From NCBI RefSeq assembly GCF_050948175.1, contig NC_135198.1, positions 13,451,001 to 13,515,000 of the forward strand: 64,000 nt of DNA. The letters are read 5' to 3'. Source of the DNA: Xylocopa sonorina (lineage: Eukaryota; Arthropoda; Insecta; Hymenoptera; Apidae). The stretch's first letter is position 1, and each line of letters begins with the position of its first letter. Below, piece after piece: positions 1-10,985 of this stretch. The notes under the pieces are model-generated. The model was not told where the DNA came from and did no database searches. It saw nothing but the letters and a program-made list of their open reading frames with translations. Both the position numbers and the translations under genes were made by a program.

Positions 1-900
1 CTCGTAAAACGTCTCGCAGCTCCTTTTTCGCGGCGTCTCGTCGCTTCGGGGCGTCGAGAACACGGGGGCGGTACGGACGGAATGAAATTAAACGGGTCCC
101 CTTTTCACGGTAAAAACGAGCGTGGCAACACATCCGCCGCGCGCCGCTGACCCTGTCCGTTCCTCGGGGAACTCGCGCGGCGGTAACGGTTACGCGTTTC
201 GCGAACTCGTCCTCGTCGTCGACTTGGACGCGCAGTAGAGGGCGAGAGTAATCGGCCGGATAGATCGTCTTGTTTTCGTTCCGGGTTCCCTCGCTTCCTC
301 CTCGACGTGTTCTTATTCTTTTGGAGAACGCGCGGCGACAATCGATACCTGGCACAAGGGTGGACGGGTCGGTGGAACGGGGAAAACCGAGAGGGAGGAG
401 GAGGAGAGCGAGCTAGCGAGTGACGGAATCGAGGAGGGTGGCGAACCAGGCGAGCGAAACCGGTAGGTGGGTGGAGGTGGCGCCTCATATTTTGCTCATT
501 AGCGTCAGCATCGTCGTCAGCGTCGAGACGCCCTCGGCTCGCGTAGCCCGGGCCAACGTTCGAGAGAGGGGACCACCATCCATCATCGTCTTGTCCTCCC
601 TTTCGGTCGAAACTCGTGGAACCGTAAAAGACGCGCGGTGGATCGAGAATCGTAACGGCGACGCGCCGTTTCGAGGCACAGTTGTTAAAAGTAGAGCAAC
701 AAGTTACGATCGTATTCGGTATTCCCGATTCGGCGGAAGTGGCCGGTCGGCCGCCACGCGGGGAGAAGGATTCGTCGGAGGAGATCGCGGTGCTCGAAGC
801 GGCGCGGACGTCTACTTTCGCATGAAATCCGTTTTTAGCGACAGATCGTAAACCGATTTATGTGTACGACCGGCTGTAACACCGCTAGTAAACGGTAAAC

Positions 901-923
901 GCAGCAGCAGCAGCAGCAGCAGC
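901..923. repeat. (GCA)n microsatellite
   Basis: A pure run of between seven and eight GCA units in otherwise non-repetitive sequence. In a coding frame it could give poly-Gln, poly-Ala or poly-Ser, but no credible frame surrounds it. Confidence 0.95.
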
Positions 924-1431
924 CGACGTTCAGGGCGAGACCGTCGAAAGCCGCGCTCTCGCGGTTAGTTGCCGCGTAAAGGACTTTATTGCCGGTACCA
1001 GCTCGCGTGCCACCTAGTTACGGTTCAATAGAAAAATCATAAACAGCTTTTTTTATTTTCGCTCAGACGTTGCGCCACGTTTCGTCGATAGGGAGATAAA
1101 CTGTCGGTTCGAGGGGTAGGCGACGAGAGACAGCCGGTGACGCGGTAAATTAGTCGTTCGAATCTCTCGGATCCGGCGGAACGGGGAAATGGCCATGGTC
1201 CGTGGTGGACGCTCGTGACTACGCGTCGTCGTATACCGTGCGCCGGCGACTATTCCGATCGGTGACTCGCGCGCGCTAACTTCGTCGTAAATGCAGCGGA
1301 CGGTCGTCAATGCCGTAACCCACGCGCGACACGAATCGCGTGGGATAATACGGCTCGTAAAACAGGTTGTTGCGTAACAGAAATTCTAAGCATTCGCGTC
1401 GGCCTGCTCCTATTCCAGATTTCGCCTCCGC

Positions 1432-1451
1432 CTCTCTCTCTCTCTCTCTCT
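1432..1451. repeat. (CT)n microsatellite
   Basis: A pure CT dinucleotide run of about ten units. The purine strand carries GAGAG pentamers, the core recognised by Drosophila GAGA factor. Confidence 0.95.
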
Positions 1452-1827
1452 GCTCGAGGAGGGAGGAGGCGGCGAGGTTTTATCGGTTGCGGCTGGCGAA
1501 TTTCCAAAAATTTCTTTTCCCACCGATGCCGGGGTTCCTCAGGTAGAGTATACCCGGGCTGGGAAGGCTAGCCGCCGTTTCACGTTGTCCTGGCGCACCG
1601 ACGACGCCTGATATATTTAAAAGCACTCGTGCCGCGCATCGCAAACGGACTCGTCTACCGTGTGTACGTGTACGCGTAACGGAGCGTGTCCCGCGCGGTC
1701 CAAGTAGGCGGTCGCGTCGTTCCATCCGGTGCGTGTTCTCCCGTGAGTTTCGGTGCACCACCGCCTCTGCCTATCTTTCTACCTGTCCACGGGCTCACGT
1801 CCATCGTCGTCCCGCTCGTCATCCGTA

Positions 1828-1894
1828 GTCGTCGTCGTCGTCGTCGTCTTCTTCTTCTTCTTCTTCTTCTTCCTCCACTCCTTCTTCTTCTTCT
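1828..1894. repeat. Compound (GTC)n-(TTC)n microsatellite
   Basis: About seven GTC units pass directly into TTC units, then an interrupted second TTC block. This array produces the Arg-rich and Leu/Phe-rich artefact frames on the two strands. Confidence 0.95.
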
Positions 1895-3314
1895 GCTGGT
1901 TCTTCCACCACACGGAGTCGGCGAACAAAACATGGACCTGAATGTAAAGTCGAAAAAACCGTGGCGGACAAGGTGGTTTTGTTTGAACAGAAACAGCCGG
2001 GGGACTCGTGATGTTTTTACGAGGACGGAATCGGGGCCGAAAAACGGCGGGGACCGCGCAACACGAATATTATTCAAATCGAAAGGGGTTTTTCGTCTCG
2101 CGGAACGATCGAACGGCGGCACCGTTGGCCGATGGAATTCCAGCGTTCGCTCGAAAAGCTCGCGTCGGAGTAACGGATTAATTGGGTCAGCGGCGCGAGA
2201 AGAAACGTAAAGATCGGCAGCGATTCTCGCGGCGAGAGATTAGACGGCGTAGACGTAGCAGCGGCAGAAGCAGCAGCAGCCGATTGGAAAGGGACGGAGG
2301 GAAGGAACCGAAAGTGGGCACAACAAGAGGGAGGCCGCCGTAGAAGGAACGGTGACGGAACGATAGCGGAGCGAGCGAAGAAGGGGGGAAACGTCGGGTG
2401 CGTTGGAATGGGACGCGTATACCCCCCTTTTCGCGGAAGAGGGGGCGTATAGACACGGTGCCCATGGAAACGCGCAGGCGCCTTTCGGGCAAGACCCTCC
2501 GCGGCCCTTCGACGCGCTCCGCCGCGTCCTCTGCCTCCCCCCCCGCGTCTTCCCTTCGACCCTGTCCTCGCCAACCCCCATGGCCGCCTTCCCTTCTCTC
2601 GGTAATACGCACTAAACACCCCATAGGCCGTGTTCGCTCTTTACGGGTTACACGCGCGTCTTTGCTCTCTCCCTTCGCGTCCCGTCGCGCGTCCATCTCC
2701 GACTCGTCCAAGGGTTCGCCGTTCGATCGACCTTGAAGCGACCTATAAACCTCCGCGTCTATGATTCCGGAGAAAGTTTCTACCTGCGCGAGCGTTTCGA
2801 AACGCCGGTCGCGAATTACCGCGCGCTCGCCCGAGGTTTCGTTCTCGATCGAAATTCCGTGACCGCGCCGCGTTCTCAGCGGCGTTTTTCATCGGCCACG
2901 GAAAGGTCAGTCATACGCGGAGTCCCCGGTACATACGATCGCCAATTAGTCGACGGTCGGTCGATTTGCCAAAGAAGTCGATCGCATGTACCAGAGAGCG
3001 GTGCAAGTTTTTTTTTCATCCGCTCGCTTCTGATCCCGATCACCGGGGGCCCCCGAGTATAGCAGCGTACCGGGTCGAATCGGTACCGGTAATCGATTTA
3101 TCATCGAACTTTTTACCAAGCGCGAGTCGCGCGGCGATTCGACGGTCCGATACGCCGCGGCGAAAAAGAGAAAAACCGCGTTACCGTTTCCCTTTGCCGC
3201 GACGCGAGGCGACGCGATGCGCGACGCGAGGCGCCCGCTCGAACGACGTCGAAGAAACGGTCCCCTCCCCCCCCGAGTAGTCCGCGAGGTGAACGACTCG
3301 CGCGCTTCGGGGAT

Positions 3315-3340
3315 AAAGATAAAGAGAAAGAGAAAGAGAG
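3315..3340. repeat. (AAAGAG)n purine repeat
   Basis: An imperfect hexamer array, purine-only on the plus strand, close to the short hairpin at 3,381-3,403. Confidence 0.8.
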
Positions 3341-3380
3341 CGCGACACCGAGGCGTGCGTGAACAATGCCGAAGAATCTA

Positions 3381-3403
3381 GGTGCCACGGGGCACCGTGG
3401 CAC
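3381..3403. repeat. Perfect inverted repeat, 9-bp arms
   Basis: GTGCCACGG at 3,382-3,390 is followed by a 4-base loop and its exact complement CCGTGGCAC at 3,395-3,403. A second, mutually exclusive pairing exists: GGTGCC at 3,381-3,386 with GGCACC at 3,391-3,396. No T tract follows, so it does not look like a bacterial terminator. It is too short for a pre-miRNA and could instead be a palindromic protein-binding site. Confidence 0.85.
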
Positions 3404-3884
3404 GTAAGCGGGATAGACCCATAAAAATGCTAATTCCTATCGACCGGCCGCGACGGGACGGGGGAGCCTGCCGCCATCGCCACCGCTCGCTTGCATGCCA
3501 TTAGCCCACAGACCTCGCGAACGCACCTCGACGTTACGCGTGTGTACCCGTCGTCCGCCCTCGGTTCCCTTCGACTTTCCTACGCGAAAGCATCCTTCTC
3601 TCGCAACGACAGAAGCGAGACTAATCTCCGATACGGAGGACGTGGATCGGATCCATCAATCTAGATTATAATTAATTGATAGCGGGAGCCACCCCCCCCT
3701 GCGGTAGGTGGCCGCCGCATCCCGGCTATTCCTCCGCGCGGGGTGGTTGCTTCTACGGTATTGCATCGCATCGGGGGTGCACAGGGGTGACTGTCGGTCT
3801 GTCTGTTGTCGACTCTTTATCGCGCCCCCGGTGAGTCGTCTTATGCATCTTTCATGAGCCAACCATCCAAGGGGTCCGTACTTT

Positions 3885-3904
3885 CTCTCTCTCTCTCTCT
3901 CTCT
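3885..3904. repeat. (CT)n microsatellite
   Basis: Ten pure CT units following a short CTTT lead. Confidence 0.95.
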
Positions 3905-4151
3905 GCTCCGTATCCTTTCCCTCCTAGTCTCGCGAATCCCCGCGTATTTTCCCCGCGCGGGACGCCTACAACTATTTTCACTCGGATCTCCGTGCCTCCA
4001 AAATTTATCCACTCTCCATCGCCGAGTCCCGGATTCTCTCGTTCTTCTCCTCGGACGAGAAGAGCCGCGCATCGATCATCGCTCGAGGACCACCACCGCC
4101 GGAGAGTTTCGCACAAGCGCATCGACGTTGACCGCGAAAGAGAAAAGAAGT

Positions 4152-4175
4152 AAAGAAAGAAAGAAAGAAAGAAAG
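4152..4175. repeat. (AAAG)n microsatellite
   Basis: Six AAAG units, purine-only, ending in a short G run. Confidence 0.95.
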
Positions 4176-4685
4176 GGGGTGGAAAAAGCTGTGGGGATGC
4201 GCGGCGATCGGCGAGAAGAGAGGAGAACGAGCAGCAAAAAGGTATCCGAGAATATGCGAGCGCGCGATGAGTTACCGTCCGGCAGATTCCACCGCAACGA
4301 GCGACACCACCCCTGGCCGCGCAGGCCTGGATCCGCGGGGTTGTAGCGGAGGAGAAAAGGACGACAGACGTGGCGCATTACGCAAACGTATCACGCTATG
4401 TGGTCCAACGAAAACAAACAGAGCCAGAGGCACCGACCCCCGGTTGTTCGCTCTCCGCGTCGCGCCACCCCTCGCAGCTCGTCCACGGCCGCATAAGTAA
4501 AGAGAAAGCCCGGTTCCATTTCTGCGTTCGACGTGCCGCGATTCATTTTTCCTAAAACTCTATCGTGTGACCCTTGTCGTGGTCGAACGATCGGTCGCGC
4601 GATGCGACCCAACGCGTTCCGTATTTACGCGCACCGTAGTAGCGTGGAGTCTCTCGACGAGAAACGACGCGACGAGAAGCAAACG

Positions 4686-4740
4686 GATAAAGAAGAGAGA
4701 GAGAGAGAGAGAGAGAAAAAAAAGAAAAAAGAAAAGAATC
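4686..4740. repeat. (GA)n plus A-rich polypurine tract
   Basis: About eleven GA units (4,695-4,716) continue into an A-rich purine run. The complement gives the Phe/Ser/Leu-rich stretch of the long artefact frame on the minus strand. Confidence 0.95.
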
Positions 4741-4777
4741 GAAGGTTCGTTGTTTTCTGGTTTTAGGCGGCACGCTG

Positions 4778-4827
4778 GTAGTGGTGGTGGTGGTGACGAC
4801 GACGACGACGACGACGATGGTGGTGGT
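4778..4827. repeat. Compound (GGT)n-(GAC)n-(GGT)n microsatellite
   Basis: GGT units, then about seven GAC units, then GGT units again, giving a symmetric compound array. Confidence 0.95.
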
Positions 4828-4954
4828 TCTCGCGGGGCCGTGAGAGACGGAGCGAGGGAGAAAAAAAGGCCGCGCGACAGAGACGGAGCGGGAAGGAAAG
4901 ATAACACCGTGACGGATAGAGAAAAGGAAGCGTGGAAAATCGACGAGGACGAAA

Positions 4955-4992
4955 GGGGAACGGGAACGGGAACGGGAACGGGAAAGGGAAAG
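4955..4992. repeat. (GGGAAC)n hexanucleotide array
   Basis: About four GGGAAC units followed by two GGGAAA variants. Confidence 0.9.
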
Positions 4993-5036
4993 GTGCAGAG
5001 AGATAGATGGAAACGTGCGAGAGAACGCGTGGCTTG

Positions 5037-5065
5037 TCGCGGCGCGGCGCGGCGTGGCGCGGCGT
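5037..5065. repeat. (GGCGC)n pentanucleotide array
   Basis: An imperfect five-base array, all G and C apart from single T interruptions. Confidence 0.85.
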
Positions 5066-5311
5066 TACGGGGGTGGCGAGAAGGGCGAAAGGGGCGTACC
5101 GAGGGGCGCAGGGGGTGGACAGGAGAAAGCGATCGATGCTCACCCTCCGAACCCTCCGGCCCGTCCGTCGCGCCCCCCCGCCCCGTGCTCGAGCGGTGGC
5201 GGCCGTCATGGCGGCGCATGCAAATCAGCATGGCGCCGAGACGCCCTCCCGCGACCCTCCCTGGACGCGAACGCGTACGCGTCTCTATATATGTAACGCA
5301 CACCGTTAACC

Positions 5312-5330
5312 CGTCGTCGTCGTCGTCGTA
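5312..5330. repeat. (CGT)n microsatellite
   Basis: Six CGT units in a row. Confidence 0.9.
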
Positions 5331-5430
5331 CACACGGGGCTGGCTCTGTCGCGACGCGACGCGACGTGCTCGCGCCGCGTGCACCGCGAATCCATCGCGA
5401 GCCGACATCGGCGAAAGCGAACGCGCGCCA

Positions 5431-5494
5431 TCGACCGACCGACCGACCGAAAGACCGACTGCGTAGACACTCGTCCGTCCGTCCGTCCGTCCAT
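5431..5494. repeat. (CGAC)n and (GTCC)n tetranucleotide pair
   Basis: CGAC units at 5,431-5,450 and GTCC units at 5,472-5,494, separated by about 20 unrelated bases. Confidence 0.9.
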
Positions 5495-6115
5495 CCGCTG
5501 ATTTCGTCGCCAGGGCGCTCGTCTCCTCGCGAAACTTGCAACGCGTCGCCGCGTTCGTTTCCGCGGGGGTAGAACGCGAGGAACGGATCGCGTGACCGTT
5601 TCTCACGTGGCTCTGGTACACGCCACGCGGTCCCCGACGCGAAATCTCTCTCTCTCTCAGCCGATAAACTCACGGAGCCGGCCGTGAGTTTCTCGGCGAT
5701 CCGGTCCCGATTAAATTCAGTTTCCATCGAGCCGGTATCGGCTACCACCAGCCGACACGTTCGACGCTCGTCCGCCTCGATTCACCTCCTCGCGACAAGA
5801 AAAACGCTTTAAAAGTCCCGCGAAAGAATGGACCGGACGAGGTGAACGACGGGAACGGTCGAGCCGCGGCGGTGGAAAAGATTGCAAATGAAAAACCGGA
5901 ATAACCCGTTGGAAAATGTCTATCGGTTGAAAAGAGCGGTGACGCGCGCGCGGGATTGCGCCTGTTCCCGTCTCTTTTTTGCTTCCGCTAATGCGTCCTT
6001 GAATATTAAACGTCGTCGTCGCCGGTACCGCGCTCCATTTTGCAATCCTCGATCGCTCCCGATCGTACGGCATTGTTTCGAACCTTTGAACGCGCATTTC
6101 GGATTTATACGACAA

Positions 6116-6120
<5 letters not shown>

Positions 6121-6148
<28 letters not shown>
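6121..6148. repeat. (GA)n microsatellite
   Basis: Fourteen pure GA units. Confidence 0.95.
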
Positions 6149-6150
<2 letters not shown>

Positions 6151-6258
6151 CTTCCACCGACACATACACTTAGGTAGAGGCATCGTCGCGACGCGTCGCT
6201 CGGTGAGAGGAGCGAGTCGATCGGCGGGAAGGAGAAGCGAAAGGGAAGCGCGCTCGCT

Positions 6259-6279
6259 AGAGAGAGAGAGAGAGAGAGA
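6259..6279. repeat. (AG)n microsatellite
   Basis: Ten pure AG units, about 110 bases after another GA array. Confidence 0.95.
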
Positions 6280-6650
6280 ACGGGCAACGCCGCCCGGCGC
6301 ATTTGAATACGCGCGAATAAATGCATAATAATTAGGTCAGTTTTGCTAGTCAGCTGATCCCGGTGGTATCGCGCGGCGAAACCGAGGTTAAGTGCCCCGC
6401 AGCCGGTAACGTCGTTGGAGAAACACTTTCCATCCACCGCGCGTGGAACTCGAGGAAAATCGATCCCCCCGTTGCGCGCGATTTCGTTACCACTTTGCTA
6501 GCCGCGATACGATCGCGAGCCGTCGTAGCGATGCTGCCTGCCGGCCGGTTCACGTGTACGCGATTCCGTTGGCGAGCGCCGACGAGGACCGGTCAGGAGG
6601 ACAACGGGCATTGAAATTCGTCGCGCGATCGGTCCCGAATTAATCGAGAC

Positions 6651-6660
6651 GAAGGTAAGT
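6651..6660 (+). promoter_or_regulatory. Strong 5' splice-site-like motif
   Basis: GAAG followed by GTAAGT matches the metazoan donor consensus with cleavage before 6,655. No acceptor-bounded exon can be defined upstream, so this may be the end of a non-coding first exon or chance. Transcript data would settle it. Confidence 0.25.
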
Positions 6661-6708
6661 ACGCGGCGTACGTACCTACGTACGTAAAGCGCAGGTGTGT
6701 GCGTGTGC

Positions 6709-6746
6709 GACGGATACGCGATACAGACGGATACGCGATATAAAAG
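6709..6746 (+). promoter_or_regulatory. Duplicated 15-mer ending in a TATA-like box
   Basis: GACGGATACGCGATA occurs at 6,709-6,723 and again at 6,726-6,740. The second copy runs directly into TATAAAAG at 6,739-6,746. A TATA box there would place initiation near 6,770. No credible coding exon follows, so a promoter is only a suggestion. Confidence 0.25.
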
Positions 6747-7165
6747 AGAGGCAGCGGCGGAAGTTAAAAACCGTGGACGCGCGAGCCGGTGCGTGGAGTA
6801 GGCGGGTTAGCGGAGAGCGCAACGAGGGAAAGCGGACTAGCAGATGCAGAAAGCAGAGTTTGAGTTGAATTTGAGTCGTGGCTCGTCAGGCAGGGCACGT
6901 AGCCACCGTGGTGCGCAGCCCGCATAGCAAACGCCTCGGCGGCAGTCTCGAACCGACAGCCTGTAGCCTCCAGGCTCGCGTGGTTTTATGCAGACACTGA
7001 CCTTCGCGTTCCACCCCTGGCCCCAACCACCCTGACCCCTCCGCCGCGTTGCTTCCCCGCCCGTCCGCCGCCGCCGGCTAACGGGGAAAGTTTCAAATTC
7101 GGGTGCAAGGCCACCGGAAACCCGCGGTTTGTTCTCTCGATCCGCGTTCCCGCCAGATTCGCCTA

Positions 7166-7167
<2 letters not shown>

Positions 7168-7204
<37 letters not shown>

Positions 7205-7207
7205 TTC
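7168..7207. repeat. (CT)n microsatellite
   Basis: About fourteen pure CT units with an imperfect CT/TTTC tail. Confidence 0.95.
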
Positions 7208-8146
7208 CCTCTACCTTTGACTGTTCCTCGGGAAAACCGTAGCCAACCGTGGCCAACCGAACGGGGGCGTATCTCTCCGATTCGGAGTTGGTACAGCGGT
7301 GAAGAGCGGAAAGAGAGCATTATATAGAGGTACGCGTAAAGAGAGCGCAAAAGTAAAGAAGGGGTGCCGCGGTAGCGGTAGCGGAGACACCGGCATCGGG
7401 CATTAGCACACAATCGAACGGGCGAATCCGAATGCGAATGCGGTGTGCGCCGGTGGTGCGCAGCCGGAGGTCGGAGGTCAGACCGCCAACTTGGTCCCCA
7501 TTGTGTCGGCGGTCGTTCTCGGCTCCTCCCGGGCCCCGTTCTTCCGCTTCCCTCCGCGATCGAGTCCGCGCCCATTGTTCCGCGGCTTCCACGCTTACGA
7601 ATCAGTTTAAGCCGCGCGCAATACCATTCGGTCAGCCGCGTGTATTTATTATTATTTCATGCCGAGCAACAGGAACAAACGCCGCCTCTCGATCGGCCCG
7701 TGGAATTCACCCGTGAACCGCGCGTGTAAATAATCCGGGGACTCGAAATCCGCGTGTATCCGCTGCGCTCCCCCTGTCGAAACCCCCTGCGGAACCCCCT
7801 GTGGACCCCGGCGCGAAACCCGGCTGCGGAGCTAGTTTTCCTCGTTCGCTTCTAACGCTACGAGGCTCCACGAGGGAATCGCGAGGTTAATTGCTCCGTA
7901 GCTCGGTTCTTTTTCCGCGATTCGGTTCGTTTCGTTGACGAAAGAAAAATGCGAGTTCGTGCGTTTAACGAGGTCGCCGTGTACGCGGTGTACGCGGGCG
8001 TGCCCGACGACGCTGTGGCTGCGAAAGGGCAGGCTCGCGGCGACCACGGACCTCGGCAAGAAACGGAATACCGCGAAACGACCGTGTTTCGTCTCTTTGT
8101 CTCCGATCGTCCCGCGATTGGCAGCCACCGTTCGTTCGAACGAGCG

Positions 8147-8149
<3 letters not shown>

Positions 8150-8179
<30 letters not shown>
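8150..8179. repeat. (GA)n microsatellite
   Basis: Fifteen pure units following a GCGAACGA tetramer-like lead. Confidence 0.95.
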
Positions 8180-8181
<2 letters not shown>

Positions 8182-8242
8182 CGAGCAAAAAGGAGCCGGG
8201 CCAGGCTCGAGCACGACGGTCCCTTCTTATCAGAGTCCTGGT

Positions 8243-8302
8243 CTCCTCCTCGTCCTCGTCCTCGTCCTCCTCCTCCTCCTCCTCCTCCTCCTCCTCCTCC
8301 AC
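8243..8302. repeat. (TCC/TCG)n trinucleotide array
   Basis: Interspersed TCC and TCG units become a pure TCC run from about 8,266. It encodes the poly-Ser, poly-Glu, poly-Gly and poly-Leu artefacts in the six frames. Confidence 0.95.
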
Positions 8303-8418
8303 CTCTCTTTCTCTGTTCGCCTTTCCGCGCGAGCACGATCGCAAACGAATGTTCGGTAACCGATGCGTGGTCATTTTTCTGTAACTGGTTCGACGGTTTT
8401 TCGACGATTCGCCGGGGC

Positions 8419-8441
8419 GCACGCACGCGCGCGCGCGCGTG
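8419..8441. repeat. Alternating CG/CA tract
   Basis: A (CG)n core with CA/GT edges. Alternating purine-pyrimidine sequence of this kind can adopt the Z-DNA form. Confidence 0.85.
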
Positions 8442-9154
8442 CAAGGTTCGTCTAACGTAGAAGAATCGCGTTAGGAAACGCTCGAAGGATCGAAGCTGGA
8501 ACGGCGGGGGGTTTGCGGTGGGTGTCGACCACCCTCGAACCCGGCTACTTTTTGCCGGACATTAATTGGGCCTGGTATAAAACGCGAAGGTTGCACGGGC
8601 CGGACCGCCCTGCGCGGCCGCACGAATCGAAAGTTAAACGAAATAAACTTGGATGTCGCTCGGACGTACCCGGGCAAAAACTCGTCTCCGGGCATCGCGA
8701 TCGTCGACGTTCGAGAATCGCGCCCAGCGCCTTTGCGCTGCGCCACGCGTCTCTTTGCCCCGCCGATCAGCTCCGGGAACCGTTCACGAGTTCCGCGAAA
8801 CGCCCGCTCTCTTTACGATTATCGTCCCCTCCCTTTAACCTCGATAATCGTCGTTATCGTACCCCGTATCCGCACCGTATAGCCGCGAGATCCTCGCGAG
8901 CGGTTCCCGCGGCACCGACTACTGCCGCCTGTCTAAACACACTTTAAAGATTTGCCCAAACGTAATGGTGCCGGGCTTTGACCAGATTTGCATGTCACGG
9001 GCGCTCGCATCATATATCTGGATTTAGTCCGCCTCGCTTCTCGCGCTTCGGCGAGAGGGGGTGGTTGTCTTCCGGGATCGTCGAAAGGAGGAGACGTCGG
9101 AGGACGCGCGTCAACACACGCGGATTATTCGACGCGTCTCGCGCGATCTCCTCG

Positions 9155-9171
9155 AGGAAGAAGAAGAAGAA
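9155..9171. repeat. Short (GAA)n run
   Basis: Five to six GAA/AGA units ending at an EcoRI-type GAATTC. Confidence 0.85.
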
Positions 9172-9506
9172 TTCCATTCGACGACGAGCCGTCGCGTTAT
9201 CAGCCGGTTACGTTAACGAGTCAGCCATCGATCGATCCGTACGGGAAGGCGTCACGCGCGCACCAGCTACGGGTAGAGAGACGGGTACGGGTCAGCCATC
9301 CAGAGCCAGCGAGAGAGCCAACCAGGCGAGCAAGCACGCACGCGTCCACGTGCATAATGGGGGTGTATAATACGCGCGCGTGGAAGACAATGGACGCATT
9401 GTGCAGGTAGATACGTATACATACACATAGACGCACGGGGCGTACAAGCCGAGCGTCGTTTGGGCATATTGACAGACTAATGATCGCGCGGAACAAAGGC
9501 CAGACC

Positions 9507-9532
9507 GTCACGTGGTCACGTGGTCACGTGAT
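9507..9532. promoter_or_regulatory. Triple CACGTG E-box cluster
   Basis: Three perfect palindromic E-boxes lie at 9,509-9,514, 9,517-9,522 and 9,525-9,530, each preceded by GT, with exact 8-bp spacing. CACGTG is the site of bHLH and bHLH-zip dimers such as Clock/Cycle, Myc/Max, USF and Mitf; the GTCACGTG form is typical of Mitf/TFEB and USF. The spacing places the boxes on different faces of the helix. It could also be a short tandem 8-mer arising by slippage. Confidence 0.5.
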
Positions 9533-9586
9533 GGACCGTTTCCGGCGCGGCGATCCGCCGCGGAGGCCCGCGACTGCATTCAACCC

Positions 9587-9618
9587 CGACCGACCGACAG
9601 ACCGACAGACCGACAGAC
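9587..9618. repeat. (CGAC)n-(CAGACCGA)n array
   Basis: CGAC units followed by an 8-base ACCGACAG-type repeat. Confidence 0.9.
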
Positions 9619-9900
9619 GACGCGCATCAATCAGACAGACCCGATCGCCTCCGTCCCCAACGAATTCGTCCGCTATACTCCCGCCCCTCGGGTCTTATGA
9701 ATTTTACCTAGCGCCGCGCAGACCTCGATCCGACTTTTAAACGATGTTGATTACGTGATTTTAAATTTCAATAAACGGCCAGCTGCGCCGGCTGGCTCGA
9801 TTTCCAAGGGACGACCGCGTTCAATTTAATGCTCGATCGGTACCGCGCAATTTTCATTTTTAATTCGTGTAATGGTTGTTCCGTTGCTCGTCAATCGCCG

Positions 9901-9920
9901 CTGCTGCTGCTGCTGCTGCT
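9901..9920. repeat. (CTG)n microsatellite
   Basis: Between six and seven CTG units. Confidence 0.95.
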
Positions 9921-10588
9921 CGTCGATTCCACGGGACGACGCGGTGAAACGAGCGAAATCGCGAGAACGGGAACTAATCGGACACGACGCACGGACGCGA
10001 CGCGGTTACACGCGAGTCACGGGCAAATTAGCCATCGACGCGGGTCTTAACGACGCGTTAAGTGACGTTTAAAAAGGACGTCGTCGACGTCGGGGCTTTG
10101 CTTGGCGCCCCTCGCGCGCCCCATCGCCGCGGAAGGGTGGCGAACGCGCGCACAGCTATTTTCGATCTCCCCCTCGGGGGAACCAGCGGGAAAGGGTTGC
10201 AGTCGTTTTAAATGCATAAATAACGAGCGGCCTGTTAGCGGGACGCGAGATACCATTGGGCGTGTTGTTGCACGGGTTCGGGTTCAGCCGCGAGAAGAAA
10301 GGCTCTTAATTTTTTCGTCGAACCGTGCCGCGACGCGGCTCGCGCCGAAACGGTTAATTGATACGAATTGCCTCTCGCGAGGCTATAAGTTTGCTCGTTA
10401 ACCACGGATTTTCGCAGCGGCGCACCCTTTCCAATTAAGTAGCGCGCGGCGGCGCGCCCCGTGTTTCGCGCCCCGATATTTCTAAGGAGGGAAAATCCGT
10501 GGCTTAAACTTTGTCACCGCGCGCGGTGACATCGAGAACCGACTTAACCACCGTCGCGTGGTAGCCAACCGTCGCTGCCACGGTAATT

Positions 10589-10620
10589 CGAACGAACCAA
10601 CGAACGAACGAACGAACCAA
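10589..10620. repeat. (ACGA)n tetranucleotide array
   Basis: An ACGA/ACCA array of about eight units. Confidence 0.9.
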
Positions 10621-10888
10621 CGATCGTCGTGCCGCTGCCGTTTGGCGGTTTGCTGGCTCGTTTAGGCCGACACAGAGACCCGGCCGGTCGTGTCGGGAAC
10701 CTCGTTGCGGCGACGAACACGGCGTTGTGGCTCCCTCGAGCTCGCACCCTCTCCGCCCCTCTCGATCCCTCTCTCTATCCGTCATTCGGCGAGGACCAAG
10801 AGCTTCCACGGGGTGTACACACCGCGCTCTGGTAGTGGTGGCACTCCGAGAACGGAGCAGGCCAACGGAGAACGGGAATAGAGAGGGG

Positions 10889-10908
10889 GAGAGAGAGAGA
10901 GAGGAGAG
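10889..10908. repeat. (GA)n microsatellite
   Basis: A short GA run with G-rich flanks. Confidence 0.9.
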
Positions 10909-10919
10909 TGGAAGCCGCT

Positions 10920-10985
10920 AATGAGGCCGTGTGTAATTAGGGAGCTCTCGCGGCCTAATGAAGCGCTTACCTACCTTAGCTACTA
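10920..10985. promoter_or_regulatory. Candidate conserved non-coding island
   Basis: Non-repetitive, CpG-poorer sequence with TAATTAG and CTAATGAAG strings typical of homeodomain sites, between a GA array and a C-rich stretch. Conservation cannot be tested here. Confidence 0.15.

Larger units (their letters stand above)
1..6640. other. Non-coding, CpG-rich block with dense simple repeats
   Basis: No exon, RNA gene or transposon is recognisable here. The sequence is rich in CpG and in arrays of CT, GA, AAAG, GTC/TTC, GGT/GAC and GTCC units. Open frames on both strands are rich in Arg, Ser and Pro, overlap one another and lack domains. The longest, about 350 codons on the minus strand at 4,560-5,621, crosses several microsatellites and is a composition artefact. 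I infer intergenic or intronic DNA. Confidence 0.7.

Noticed and set aside
1141..1175. GTTCGAATC string resembling a tRNA B box
   Set aside because: No A box or acceptor-stem pairing is found at the right distance, and the B box is imperfect.
4560..5621. About 350-codon open frame on the minus strand
   Set aside because: It spans GA, GGT/GAC, GGGAAC, CGT and GTCC arrays, reads as Arg/Ser/Pro with poly-Ser and Leu-Ser runs, overlaps a similar frame on the other strand, and has no domain.
8243..8302. Poly-Glu, poly-Ser and poly-Leu peptides
   Set aside because: They are six-frame readings of one TCC/TCG microsatellite.
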